Assembly (NCBI GenBank): GCA_034509735.1 | Contig: JACGWO010000013.1 | Coordinates: forward strand, 13,846,136 to 13,910,135 | From: Sesamum alatum | Taxonomy: Eukaryota; Streptophyta; Magnoliopsida; Lamiales; Pedaliaceae | DNA: 64,000 nucleotides | Direction: 5' to 3' | In this document: positions 20,841 through 32,863 of the stretch, in pieces | How the letters are laid out: the number at the start of each line of letters is the position of its first letter | Numbering within the stretch: the first letter of the stretch is position 1 | Translations under genes and position numbers: made by a program | The notes under the pieces: model-generated | Databases searched by the model: none | What the model was told of the DNA's origin: nothing | Seen by the model: the letters and a program-made list of their open reading frames with translations, nothing else

Positions 20841-22861
20841 TGAAGGACAAGCGGATCCGCCTGGGAGCGCGAGCGGAAGCGAGAAAGCGAGAAATTGTGC
20901 ACAAATTTAAATCTAATTTAAAATACGAATCCCAAGGGGTGTACCCTTGGGTGCTCAACCGGGCGTTCGATGTAGGATGTGTAAATATTAAAACATATAT
21001 TTAAGCACATAGGGCATAGATATATAAATGGAATCAATCAAAGCGTAATAAACTGTTACCTTTGATTGTTTAGCGTATGCTCCCGGCTACTTGCGTTGTT
21101 CCTTCTCCGGAATGCTCACGAAATCCAAACGTATGGATTCTCCAAAGGTGATCCACACCACACCGGAAGAAAACACACGTTCTTCTTGCTAGAAACGGGT
21201 TTAGAAGGAATCGATTTAAGAGAAGAACACTATGAATTAGTGTTCTCTTAAACTTACTTTGTTCTTCTTCTTGATTCAAAATCAAGTGAAGAACACAAGT
21301 GTGAGAGAGGGAAAGAGCACGAAATTTGAGAGAGAGGAGAGGGATTTTTGTCTTCTCTTTTTTCTAGAAAAAGATGAATAATGAATCACTTATGCTTGGT
21401 GTTGTATATTCTAATATATATACATAATTAATGTGATTATTGGAATGTGTCTAGATTCATCCAATGATGTGTAGATTCATTCCAATCAATCACCATTAAT
21501 TCTTCAATCAAGCGTACCAAAATTTATGGTGTGATCAAATCATACCAAAAGGGAAGAGCTTGATTGGAGTTGATTTGTCTCTTTCCAAAAGAGATAAGTC
21601 AACATACCACCTAGCGTGAACATGGCTGATTTTGCTTCCTCCAAGGGAGCATGTCGGCCATGTTTAATTAAGGGAAGAAGTCCAACTTCTTCCTATTCCA
21701 AAATAGGAATTATTTCTCCTCTCGGGTATAATTTAACGGACCGGGTTTTATCGTAATCCAATTACGACGAACCCAACATTAAATCCAATTTAATGTCCAT
21801 TTAAATTATTCCTGTTGATCTTTTAATCCAATTAAAAGATCCAACATCTCAACGTCTCAACTTCCCATATTTAATCGAAAAATCCAATTTACCGATTAAA
21901 CCGAAGCCCGATACAATCTCGGCCGGTCCATCCAATGGACTTTCCCTTAAGTCCATCCGTACGGGTACAATCCTTCCGTCTACCGTCTCCCGGCCTTAGT
22001 CTAGGGTATGGAATTGGGCGTCGGTTCCCATCATTGACTAGGCATCTATGCTTAATACTCGAGACCACGTATGCTTCATTGCGTCGACACAGGAAACCAT
22101 TCCCTGTTCGACCAACCACTGTGGCCACAGCTTCAAACAGCATGAACGTGTCTCTGAGTGCATAGGAGATACCTCTGTCACATACTGACAGGGGACGGAT
22201 CCTCTTCTTGGAATCCACCGTCCTCGCTACACATTCCGACTGCACTGGACAAGGCTTATGATAATCATCTTACAGAATGATTACCTCTCGCCAGATCTAA
22301 GATACAGTCGTCCTGTGCACGCGACTGCCATGATTCCTCAAGTCTGAGGATTACTCCCGTACTATCGGAACCATGGAAAACCAATCATACCGACCAAGCC
22401 TCCAAGGCTTCCATATGATGATCCCCGCGAGTCAGTCCAGTCGGCTCGACCCCAGTCGACCAACCCATCAAGATTGTGTAAGCGTCCCACGCCTGTCACC
22501 GATGAAACATGACACTCATCCAATGAACACGACTCTTGACGCAAGTCTCAATAGGACTCTCGATGCCCTGTCTCGAGGTCCTCGAGTTGGAACGTTTCAG
22601 ACCCAACTCTTAATCAGTTGGTTTCATGACCACCATCCAATGCGTGGCCCAACTGCACGAGTTGTTATCCATGGTCTGTGGGCTTTGTTACGATATAAGT
22701 TAAACACCGTTTTAACAAATGTAAGATGAGGGCAACAAAGAAGGTACCATTGGTGATGGACACTCAGCTTATTCATCACATAATAATATTACATTTACAT
22801 CAAGTTGTCAGATAGGTTACAAATCATCAAACCTATTGGCTTTCTGGTCACCTATTCTAAC
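20841..22861 (-). repeat. Gamma LTR with internal deletion
   Basis: Minus-strand gamma LTR of 2,021 bp. Compared with the copies at 3831 and 18558 it lacks about 215 bp near 21955 (joined at CTTAAGT/CCATCCGTACGG), removing the conserved ATGGACCGTTGCTAGA block. Its first base is lost where it abuts the alpha LTR of B. Confidence 0.85.
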
Positions 22862-22878
22862 TGTTAGAATAGGTGACC
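22846..22878. repeat. Head-to-head LTR junction palindrome
   Basis: GGTCACCTATTCTAA (22846-22860), spacer CTG, then its exact reverse complement (22864-22878). It results from a minus gamma LTR and a plus alpha LTR abutting at their 5' ends. Confidence 0.9.
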
Positions 22879-24569
22879 ATGTAAGCCAATTTTGGCAGGA
22901 ATATGTAACCTATGTCTAGACAATTCCTTGGTATTTGATAAAACATTTATGAATAAAGAAGTGAAAATTCATATGACAATACTTTGTTTACGTTCACTTA
23001 TTTGCATTTACATTTCTATTGACTACGCAAACAAAGCCTACGGACTGAGAAACGATTTCGGGGACTGGGACTACGCTTGGAGGTAGGTCCATGAAATCAG
23101 TCTCGCCGAATCAGTTCGGAAATCTCCAAGTCAAGGAATCCCGAAAATGGGTACCGGGATTCCCTTTGAGACTTGCACTAAGCATCTGCTGTTGTATTTC
23201 ATCGACGGGTGACGAAGGTCGTCTAAGCAGTGTTAGTGGGTCAGCATGCTAGGAAGCAGCTGACTGAGGTGACTCGCGGGAACCGTCTTACGGAGGACCT
23301 TGAGTATGGTCAGCAAGGTATGACGTGTATTCCCGGTTCCAACGGTACAGGCCAAGTCCTTTGACTTGAGGAACTGCTGAGTTTACCTGTGCATCAGGTC
23401 TGTATCTTAGATATGGTGAGAGATTGCCAAAATACTCTTGAGTAGTCATAAGCCATGTCTACTGCAGCTCGGGTGTACAAAGTGACAGTAGTTTCCAAGA
23501 AAGGATCTGTCTCCTGTCAAAAGGTATTGACAGTTGAGTCTCATGTATGCTCTGTGTCTTGTCCCTAAAATCTGTGGCCACAGTAACTAAACAGAAGGGA
23601 AAGGTTTCCCTTGCGGCGTTTAGTAAGGACAGACCGACACTTAGGTCCAAAATGGGTAACTACATTTTTCGTGCCCTAGACTAGTGATGAGACCGAAGAC
23701 AGAAGGACAAGTGTACTGTTAGAACCTAAATGTTCATCCCCAATTAATTCAACTAGTCTCTAGTGCCATGAACCATTGCTAGATGGCCACCCATGGTAAT
23801 GGACGGATTCTAGGAATCCGACCAAGTCTAGCTGAATGGTGAACCTAAAGAGTCACACACTATCCACACACACTTAGTATTTAATTTGGAATTAAATATT
23901 GGAGTAAAGGAATGATTAAATTAGATTTAATCGGTTCCTATATTTTCTTGGAGAAATTAATTCCTTCTATTTGATAAAGGGAATTAAATTAATAAATAGG
24001 ATTTATTAAAAGGGTTGATTTAATGGGCTTAGAATAAATATTAAATTTATATTTATTCTTTTAGCCTTTTGGAATATTTAATGGGATTTAAAATATCCCA
24101 TTAAATTAAAATCAACGGTTGAGATGGAAAGGGGAGATAGAAGGCTAGGATTCGTTTGACTAGATCAAACACTAGTTTGACTAGGACTTTGACTAGGTCA
24201 AAATCCTAGTCAAATTAGAGTTCTTAGAGTTGGAGTTTAAAGAGGATTAAACTCCTCCTCTATATAAACCTCTAGCTTCCAACAATTGTAGGATGATAAT
24301 TCTTGAAAACACACACAACACACACTCTCCCCTCCTCCTCATCTCTCGTCCGCCCCCTCTTTCTCTAGCAAGAAAATATCTCTTAGTTCTTTTGTTCATG
24401 GAACATTAGAACTTAGATGAATCAATACCCTTAATTGATAACGTGTTGTTGATTCATCCACTCCAAAATTATACACTTGTTCGTTGCTAGCACGACGTGC
24501 AAGATACGTGGGTGGATCGTGTGTCACGATTTGGAGGGTCTCAAGAACGAGATCTCGGTGCAAAACGGG
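22862..24569 (+). repeat. Element B 5' LTR, 3' end deleted
   Basis: Alpha LTR from TGTTAGAATAGG. It contains the palindrome CTGTGGCCACAG (23572-23583), the conserved block near 23760-23800, a W-box cluster near 24155-24215 and a TATA box TATATAAA (24261-24268). Homology to complete LTRs stops after CAAAACGGG (24569), removing about 0.25 kb of LTR. Confidence 0.9.
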
Positions 24570-24644
24570 AAAGTTCTAAATATTGGTGTTTTTCTATTTT
24601 TCTTGGGAAACGGGGTGGAAAATTGAACGGAAAACGAGAAACGA

Positions 24645-25045
24645 CGCAGCCGGCCAGCCGGGAGGGCTAGCCGCACGCTGCCAGCAGGGCAGACGCGCGC
24701 AGGCAAGGGAGGCCTGCGCGCGCTCGCCCAGCCGGTCGCGCAGGCGCACGCGCCAGCAGCGCCGCCAGGCGTGCGCGCACGCAGACGGAGGAGTCTGCGC
24801 GCCTGCGTCCTGCAGGCGTGCCCAGTGCGCGTTTGCGCGCGCACTGCGCACGGTACGACCGGCAACCAGCAGGCCAGCGCGCGCGTAAGGCAAGGGAGCC
24901 TGCGGCGCGCGGCGGCCTGCCGGAATGCCAGGCCGCGCAGCGCGCTGCCGGCCAGGCGTGCGCGCACGCAGGCAAGGGGTCTGCGCGCGCAGGGGTGGCA
25001 GGCTGAGCTGCTGCCCTGCGCGCGCGTGCCGGCGGGCCGCCGCCG
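24645..25045 (+). repeat. GC-rich hairpin array in leader of element B
   Basis: About 400 bases of GC-rich DNA with repeated short inverted repeats: near 24698 (GCAGGC/GCCTGC), 24779 (GCAGAC, loop GGAGGA, GTCTGC), 24889 (AGGC/GCCT) and 24968 (imperfect). Spacing is about 80-110 bases. Confidence 0.75.
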
Positions 25046-25047
25046 CT

Positions 25048-25069
25048 GCTAGGGTTTCAAAACCCTAGC
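25048..25069 (+). repeat. Inverted telo-box pair bordering GC tract (B)
   Basis: GCTAGGGTTT, CA, AAACCCTAGC forms a perfect stem. AAACCCTA is the plant telo-box core. The equivalents are at 54575-54599 in D and 62884-62903 in C. Confidence 0.7.
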
Positions 25070-26110
25070 AGTGTTTTTCCTTTTAATTTTTAATTATTTT
25101 CAGTTTTTAATTTTGAATTAATTCTGAAAATCGTTTTTTTGGTTCAATTATGCCTATTTTCTAAAAGACATTATTTTAGGAGTAAAATAAATTGGATTTG
25201 GAATCCCGGGGTTATTTTACTTAAAATAATGAGGAAAGGTTTTCCTAAAACAAGAAAATAATATTATCAATATTTATGTTTTTATTTTTCACACGTTGTG
25301 CACATATTCATTTATTATTTTGGATATTTATGATTGGAAATCATATGTTGATGGTATATTGTAATTATATGATTGGATCATGTGATTATGTGTGTTGGAT
25401 GGAAATGGATGATCGCGAGCCCTAGACCGGATGTATGGTTTATTTTCTGTTGGGCCTGTGTGCCTGTTTTACTGCTTTCTCCTTCTCTCTTTCTAGTTTC
25501 CTTGGAATAATAAGGCATTCTACCTCCCTCCTTATGTACTCCCCCCAGGTTTTCGCTGGGGTTTCTATTTTTTAATATGTAATGAGAGTAGACTAGGAGT
25601 GAGGTTTCTATTTTTGTAATTGGTGGGGAAGAAGGAAGGACCACATGGAGAGCCCAGACGGGAGGCCCCTTGGAGTTTTTCCATGAAATGAAGAAAGAGA
25701 AAAAGAGACCAAGGCCCATCAGCATGATGATTGGGTTACTATTAATGTAATAGTATAGGACCAACCCTAGATTGACCATAGATCCACTGCGGGCTCAGTG
25801 GGTCGCATAGGATTCGGGCTCGTGATCATCCAACAGGGGCGTGCTAGGCTTTAATTTTGCATGTGGTTATGATGATGGATGAATGGGTTGTTTATTTATC
25901 GTATAACTGCTGTTGATGGTTTATTTACGCATTATGGATATATGTGTAGATATTTATTTATTTGAGATCTCGGTCATTACTTACTCTCACATTGGTTGGA
26001 CCAATGTCAAAATTTTAGACCCTAGACAAAGTGGACATAAACTCTAGGAGTTTGTCCATGCCTTCCAATCCATGGCATAGTGAGGACGCTGCTTTGGGTC
26101 AATAGCGTGG

Positions 26111-26204
26111 TCTCACGAGTCGTGGCACGTTATTGTACTTAAAGGAAGCTGCACTATGTCATGAACGAAAAACGGGCTGCTGCTACTTGTCTCACGAGTC
26201 GTGG
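26111..26204 (+). promoter_or_regulatory. Paired 15-bp dyad motif (element B leader)
   Basis: TCTCACGAGTCGTGG at 26111-26125 and 26190-26204, 79 bases apart. Its core CACGA-G-TCGTG has dyad symmetry. The pair is kept at 79-80 bp in A, B, D, F and G. Function unknown. Confidence 0.6.
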
Positions 26205-26465
26205 GGGGTACCAGTGGGTCCGTGGCTCGGTCGATTGGGTTGGGTCTAACGCCCAATTAACATGATTCGCTTGGAGTCCTCGGATCATGTGAAAGGGTGA
26301 GGCAATAATCTTGGAATCTCGTGGAACGAGAATGGTATGGAATACCTCCCACAGGATCTTTTCCATGCGAATCGTAAAAGCGGGGTATGGGAAAAATCGT
26401 TGTGGATCCCAAGCCCACTTGAAAAGGATTTCCCGAAAACCACGTTTGAGAGTACCGTGTTTTCG

Positions 26466-26473
26466 TATAAATA
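26466..26473 (+). promoter_or_regulatory. Internal TATA box upstream of gag (element B)
   Basis: TATAAATA, 114 bases before the gag ATG at 26580; candidate second promoter. Confidence 0.6.
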
Positions 26474-26579
26474 GTGGGAGGATTAAATGACTAAAGTCCA
26501 TGCATTTAATTATTTTATCAAACCACCGTCTTTTATTTTTTGCTGATCGCGCGCTGTTTTCTAAAATGTAGATTTTAAA

Positions 26580-28631
26580 ATGTCTAAGAACCCACTTTCC
26601 ACCATTCTTGAGACAAACAAATTCAATGGAACAAACTACAACGACTGGTTGCGCAATCTCAGGATAGTCCTAGATTACGAGAACCAAGGCTACGTCATGG
26701 ACGAGCCTCTCCCTAGGACCTTACCGGAAGGATCCACGCCAGAAGACTGTGAGACGTTCGAGACTTGGCATAAGGATAATCGGAAGGTCCGTAGCATCAT
26801 ACTTGCTTCGATGACCAATGAGATTCAGAAGCAATATGAAAGGCTAGACGATGTCCCTTCCATTATGGCTCGCCTTAAGGATTGCTATGCAGTCCCGAAC
26901 CGGCATACTAGGTATGTCGCGACCAAGGCGTTCTTTGGAACGAAAATGACAGAAGAATCCTCTGTACAAGAGCACGGGGTTAAAATGCTTACCCTGGTGG
27001 AGAAGCTCGAGGACCTAAAGGCAGGTCTCGATAATGAAACGTACATAGATGTGATCCTTCAGTCACCTCCACCCTCCTTTGACCAATTTATCATCAACTA
27101 CAACATGAACGCACTTGAGAAGGGCATTCATGAGTTGATCAATATGTTGGTGCAATACGAGGCAACGACTAAGAAGTCCACGCCTTCAGTATTGTTTGGA
27201 GGTGCTTCGACTTCTAATACGAAAGGCAAGGGTGCCGGACGTTGGAAGAAGAAGAAAGGGAAGGGAAAGGCCGTCAAAGCAGCTACGAACACTAAGAGTG
27301 TTCCCATTGCCAAAGAGGGGAAAGGCAAAGGAAAGGGAAAGGTGGTCTCCAAGCAACAGTCGAAGGCATATGACATACGTATCAACTGCCGTGAGAAAGG
27401 GCATTGGAAGAGAGAGTGCCCCAAACTCTTCTCGAACCAATGTATATATGTGATTGAGGTTAATATAGTCACTAGTTCTGCCTCTTGGGTATTAGATACC
27501 GGCTGTGGAGCTCACATTTGCAATGACTTTCAGGTGTTGAAAAGAAGAAAACTGGGTAGCGGGGACATGATCCTGAAGCTTGGGAATGACAAGGCCATCT
27601 CGACAGAAGCAGTAGGATCCGCCACTCAAGTGATTAGTGACAGTATTAGCATAGATTTAGAGCAAGTTTATTTTGTACCCAGTATGATTAAAAACATCAT
27701 TTCCATTCCATTGTTGGACAATAGTGGTTATGAGTTTAGAATCAATAAAAATTGCTTTTATTTGATGAGGTGTGGAATTGCTCATCTACTTGGTACATTG
27801 CATAGCGGACTCTATATCTTGCCACAAACGAATTTCGTCCTCAATGCACAACACAAACGAAAATTAGATAATAATGGGAACGCACGTCTATGGCACGCTA
27901 GGCTAGGTCACATATCCCAAGACAGGATGAAAAGGTTGGTAGACTCAAAGAACCTAGAGGTTGGGGACTTGAGCGATCTACCAACTTGTGAGTCCTGTCT
28001 AAGAGGGAAAATGACCAAGAAGCCCTTTGTAGGACAAAGCAGGCTTGCCACAGGTCTGTTGGACTTGGTCCATACAGACGTATGTGGACCACTAAGGACG
28101 CAGGCCCGAGGTGGATTCTCCTACTTCATAACCTTCACCGATGATCATTCGCGGTATGGTTATGTTTACTTGATGAGGTACAAGTCTGAAGCTCTTGAGA
28201 GGTTTAAAGAATTCAGACTTGAAGTGGAGAACCAAACTAACTGCAAAATTAAAATCCTTCGGTCGGACCGAGGCGGTGAATACCTTAGTACGGAGTTCCT
28301 AGATTATCTAAAAGAACATGGTATAATATCAGAATGGACACCTCCAGGAACACCACAGTTAAATGGTGTCTCTGAAAGGAGGAATCGAACCCTGTTGGAC
28401 ATGGTTCGGTCCATGATGAGTTTTACCAAATTGCCCTTATCGTTTTGGGGCTATGCACTAGAAACGGCGGCCAAATTATTGAATTTAGCGCCTACTAGTG
28501 CATTGACCCAAACGCCATATGAGATATGGCACGGCAAGCCTGCATCCTACAACTACTTGAGAGTGTGGGGTAACCCCGCATACGTCAAGAGGTTAGTGGG
28601 AGATAAGTTAGAATCTAGGTCTAGCTTATGC
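26580..28631 (+). pseudogene. Copia gag-protease-integrase of B, cut by solo LTR
   Basis: A continuous frame of about 684 codons from MSKNPLSTILETNK. Domains in order: UBN2-type gag (about 1-200), Lys/Gly-rich linker, zinc knuckle (INCREKGHWKREC, first Cys replaced by Arg: the frame reads IRINCREK where D has ICINCREK), protease WVLDTGCGAH, pre-integrase zinc domain (LWHARLGH...CESC), and integrase catalytic residues in HTDVCGPL, RSDRGGEY and NGVSERRN. The frame ends where the LTR inserted at 28632; the RT half resumes at 30625. Apart from the insertion and the lost zinc-knuckle Cys this half is remarkably intact. Confidence 0.93.
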
Positions 28632-30624
28632 TGTTAGAATAGGTGACCATGTAAGCCAATTTTGGCGGGTATATGTAACCTATGTCTAGACAATTATAAG
28701 TGTTTTGATAAATCATTAATGAATAAAGAAGTGAATTTTCATTTGGCATTACTTTGTTTGTGTTCACTTGCACCTATTTTTCCATATCTGTTCACTACGC
28801 AAACAGAGCCCACGGACTGAGATTCGATTTCGGGGACTGGGACTACGCTTGGAGGTAGGTCCATGGAATCAGTCTTCCCGAATCAGTCCGGAAATCTCCA
28901 AGTCAAGGAATCCCGAAAATGGGTACCGGGATTCCATTTGAGACTTGCACTAAGCATCTGCTGTCGTGTTTCATCGACGGGTGACGAGGATCGTCTAAGC
29001 AGTGTTAGTGGGTTAGCCTGCTAGGATGCAGCTGACTGAGGTGACTCGTGGGAACCGTCTTACGGAGGACCTTGAGTATGGTCTGCAAGGTATGACGAGT
29101 ATTCCCGGTTCCAACGGTACAGGTCAAGTCCTTTGACTTGAGGAATTACTGAGTTTACCTGTACATCAGAACTGTATCTTAGATATGGTGAGAGATTGCC
29201 AGAATTCTCTTTTGGTAGTCATAAGCCATGTCTAGTGCAGTCCTGGTGTGCAAAGTGACAGTAGTTTCCAAGAAAGGATCTGTCTCCTGTCAATAGGTTT
29301 TGACAGTTGAGTCTCATGTATGCTCTAGGTCTTGTCCCTAAAACTGTGGCCACAGTGACTGAACAGAAGGGAAGGTTTCCCTTGCGGCGTTTAGTGAGGA
29401 CAGACCGACACTTAGGTCCAAGATGGGTGCCTGCGTTTTCCGTGCCCTAGACACTAAGTGATGAGACCGAAGACAGAAGGACAAGCGTACTGTTAGAGCC
29501 TAAATGTTCATCCCTGAATATTTCACCTAGTCTCTAGTGCCATGGACCGTTGCTAGATGGCCACCCATGGTAACGGACGGATTCTAGGAATCCGACCAAG
29601 TCTAGCTGAATGGTGAACCTAAAGAGTCACACACTATCCACACACAATTAAATATTTAATTTGGAATTAAATATTGGAGTGAAGGAATGATTAAATTAGA
29701 TTTAATCGGACCTTTATTTTTCTTGGAGAAATAATTCTTTCTATTTGATAGAAGGAATTAAATTGATAAATTGGATTTATGAAAGGGATTTATTTAATGG
29801 GCTTAAATAATATTTATATTTATTTTAGCCTCTTGGAAATATTTAAATAGGTTTTAAATATTTCCATTAAATTAAATTAAATCAACGGTTGAGATTAATG
29901 GGAGAGATGGATGGCTAGGATCGTTTTGACTAGGTCAAAACATTAGTTTGACTAGGACTTTGACTAGGTCAAAATCCTAATCAAATTAGAGTTCTTAAAA
30001 GAGGAGTTTAAAGAGGATTAAACTCCTCTTCTATATAAACCCCTAGCATCCTACAATTTACAGGATGATGAAACTCCAACACACACACACAACACACACA
30101 CACGGTTTCTCTCTCTCTCCCATCTCTCTCGTCCGCCCTCTCTCTCTCTCAAGAAAATAGTTTTCTTGATTCTTTTGTTCTTGGAACATTAGAATCTTGA
30201 TGAATCAATACCATTAATTGATAATGTGTTATTGATTCATCCACTCCAAAATTATACACTTGTTCGTTGCTAGCACGACGTGCAAGATACGTGGGTGGAT
30301 CGTGTGTCACGAATTAGAGGGTCTCAAAGACGGGATCTTGGTGCAAAACGGGAACAACGCGTGTAGCCGTTGAAGACGAAAACGACAACGGGTAGGTCTC
30401 GTTTTAAATTTTCGTCCCTCTTTAATTTTCAACCCTATGGCCTCCATGATTTATTTTATGTTATACGTTCATGAGATACACCGAATGCCCGGGAAAATTT
30501 CAAAGGCACACCCTTTGAAACGTGTTTTTAATTTAAAGGCATGTTTTAAATTCCGTTTTAATTTTTTAATTATACCGCGCTTCCGCATTCGCGCTTTTCC
30601 CGGGACGATCCACATAATCTTTCA
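28632..30624 (+). repeat. Solo alpha LTR inside B pol, TSD TATGC
   Basis: 1,993 bp, TGTTAGAATAGG to CATAATCTTTCA, flanked by TATGC (28627-28631 and 30625-30629). The sequence across the site in D (GCCTATGCAGG) shows the empty target. TATA box at 30032-30039. A product of LTR-LTR recombination of a nested copia element. Confidence 0.97.
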
Positions 30625-32085
30625 TATGCAGGTTCGTTGGATACCCTAAAGAAACTGCGGGTTATTACTTTTATGACCCCTTGGAACAAAAGGTGTTTGT
30701 TTCAAGAAATGCAGTATTCTTGGAGCAAGGCTTCCCGGAGGATATCCAACCTGATGAGCTGATCCTTGAGGATACCTACTCGCCAGTAGCCATGGCTAAA
30801 TCAATTCGGATCCTGCTCGCCATAGCAGCATGGTATGACTATGAGATATGGCAGATGGACGTGAAAACGGCCTTCCTCAACAGTTTCGTTGAAGAAGAGA
30901 TCTATATGGATCAGCCGCAGGGTTTCACGGTCACTGGAGAAGAACAGAAAGTCTGTCGTCTCCGGAAGTCCATCTATAGCCTCAAACAAGCCTCTCGAAG
31001 TTGGAACATTCGCTTTGATGAAGTAATACGGGGTTATGACTTCATCAAAAACGAATCCGACCCTTGTGTATACAAGAAGGTCAGTGAGAGCTCAATAGTG
31101 TTCCTAGTGCTTTATGTGGATGACATTCTGCTCATTGGTAATGACGTTAGAATGTTAGGAAACACAAAAGCATGGTTGTCAACTCAGCTTTCCATGAAGG
31201 ACTTGGGTGAAGCCTCCTACATCCTAGGCATCCAGATTGTCAGGGACAGATCTAAAAGGATGTTAGGACTCACCCAAAACTCGTATATGGAGAAAGTCCT
31301 AAAGAGTTATCGAGTGGACAACTCCAAACGAGGATTCCTTCCAATGAGGCATGGGATCAAGTTAACCAAGAAACAGTCCCCACAGACTGATGAGGAACTT
31401 TAAAGGATGAAGGTCATCCCCTATGCTTCTGCCGTAGGTAGCATACAGTATGTGGTCCACTGCCCTAGGCCTGACATTGCATACGCTTTGAGCGTAACAA
31501 GCAGATATCAGTCCTGTGCAGGAGAGGCACATTGGAATGCTGTTAAGGGCATCCTTAAGTACCTAAGGAGGACTAAGGACATGTTCCTAGTCTATGGCAA
31601 TGGAGAACTAATTCTGGAAGGCTTTAGCGATGCTAGCCTCCAGTCTGATGACGATGATGCCAAGTCTCAATCAGGGTACGTATTCAAACTCAATGGAGGA
31701 GTAGTAGCTCGGAAAAGTTCCAAGCAAGCAACCATTGCTGACTCCACCACAGAGGCTGAATACATAGCAGCTTCAGAAGCTGCTAAGGAAGCGGTTTGGA
31801 TGAGAAACTACATCCAAAAGTTGGGTGTGGTGCCTAGCATCGCCGAGCCTGTTGTCATCTTCTGTGATAACAACGGCGCTATAGCGCAAGCAAAGGAAAC
31901 CGAGATCTCATCACCGTTCCAAGCACATTCTTAGACGCTACCATCTTCTTAGAGAAATGGTAGGAAGAGGTGACGTCCGGATAGACCAAGTCAACTCGGC
32001 AGACAACACAGCAGACCCGCTGACAAAGCCTATGTCGCAACATCTTGAGAAGATGGGGATTAAGCATATGGGCAATTGGCTTTAA
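30625..32085 (+). pseudogene. Copia RT-RNase H of element B, deleted and frameshifted
   Basis: Continues pol after the solo LTR. From 30681 the frame encodes EQKVFVSRNAVFLEQGFPED, then jumps from DELILE straight into DTYSPVAM: a 528-bp in-frame deletion relative to D (58299-58826), with TTGAGGA at both ends. The deletion removes the linker and the first RT segment (including the CKWVYKRK and KARLVAKGYTQ motifs). QMDVKTAFLNS and the catalytic YVDDILL are present. A TAA at 31401-31403 interrupts RT/RNase H; the frame then resumes (31407-31934) with RNase H (FSDASLQSDDDD, TEAEYIAASEA) before a 1-base insertion near 31900. The normal end (HMGNWL, stop at 32085) is just before the polypurine tract. 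Confidence 0.92.
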
Positions 32086-32090
32086 AGGTC

Positions 32091-32100
32091 AAGTGGGAGA
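32091..32100 (+). other. Polypurine tract of element B
   Basis: AAGTGGGAGA, one base before the 3' LTR at 32102. Confidence 0.88.
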
Positions 32101-32101
32101 T

Positions 32102-32863
32102 TGTTAGAATAGGTGACCATGTAAGCCAATTTTTGGCAGGAATATGTAACCTATGTCTAGACAATTCCTTGCTATTTGATAAAACATTTATGAATAAAGA
32201 AGTGAAAATTCATATGACAATACTTTGTTTACGTTCACTTATCTGCATTTACATTTCTGTTCACTACGCAAACAAAGCCCACGGACTGAGAAACGATTTC
32301 GGGGACTGGGACTACGCTTTGAGGTAGGTCCATGAAATCAGTCTCGCCGAATCAGTCCGGAAATCTCCAAGTCAAGGAATCTCGAAAATGGGTACTGGGA
32401 TTCCCTTTGAGACTTGCACTAAGCATCTGTTGTCGTATTTTCATCGACGGGTGACGAAGGTCGTCTAAGCAGTGTTAGTGGGTCAGCATGCTAGGAAGCA
32501 GCTGACTGAGGTGACTCGCGGGAACCGTCTTACGGAGGACCTTGAGTATGGTCAGCAAGGTATGACGTGTATTCCCGGTTACAACGGTACAGGCCAAGTC
32601 CTTTGACTTGAGGAACTGCTGAGTTTACCTGTGCATCAGGTCTGTATCTTAGATATGGTGAGAGATTGCCAAAATACTCTTGAGTAGTCATAAGCCATGT
32701 CTACTGCAGCTCGGGTGTACAAAGTGACAGTAGTTTCCCAGAAAGGATCTGTCTCCTGTCAAAAGGTATTGACAGTTGAGTCTCATGTATGCTCTGTGTC
32801 TTGTCCCTAAAATCTGTGGCCACAGTAACTGAACAAAAGGGAAAGGTTTCCCTTGCGGCGTTT
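32102..32863 (+). repeat. Element B 3' LTR, truncated
   Basis: Alpha LTR pairing with 22862 (shared AATTCC and ATATGACAATACT variants). Homology stops after GCGGCGTTT at 32863; the next bases make TTTCAGTGGTA, which imitates an LTR end plus primer site, and then unrelated DNA follows. Confidence 0.9.

Larger units (their letters stand above)
24570..26579 (+). other. 5' leader of element B, front part deleted
   Basis: No gene. Begins within the leader (equivalent to about 53930 in D). Contains the GC-rich hairpin array (24645-25045), the inverted telo-box pair (25048-25069), a pyrimidine tract ending in AG (25495-25496), the block with GCGGGCTCAGTGGGTCGCAT (25789-25808), paired dyad motifs and the internal TATA box. 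Confidence 0.85.
22862..32863 (+). mobile_element. Element B: damaged alpha copia with nested solo LTR
   Basis: Plus-strand alpha element whose two LTRs (22862 and 32102) match each other in subtype-specific positions. The 5' LTR end, the primer site and the first part of the leader are deleted at 24569, and the 3' LTR is cut at 32863. pol is interrupted by a solo LTR (28632-30624) and an in-frame 528-bp deletion. Without a primer site it cannot be reverse transcribed. Confidence 0.9.
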
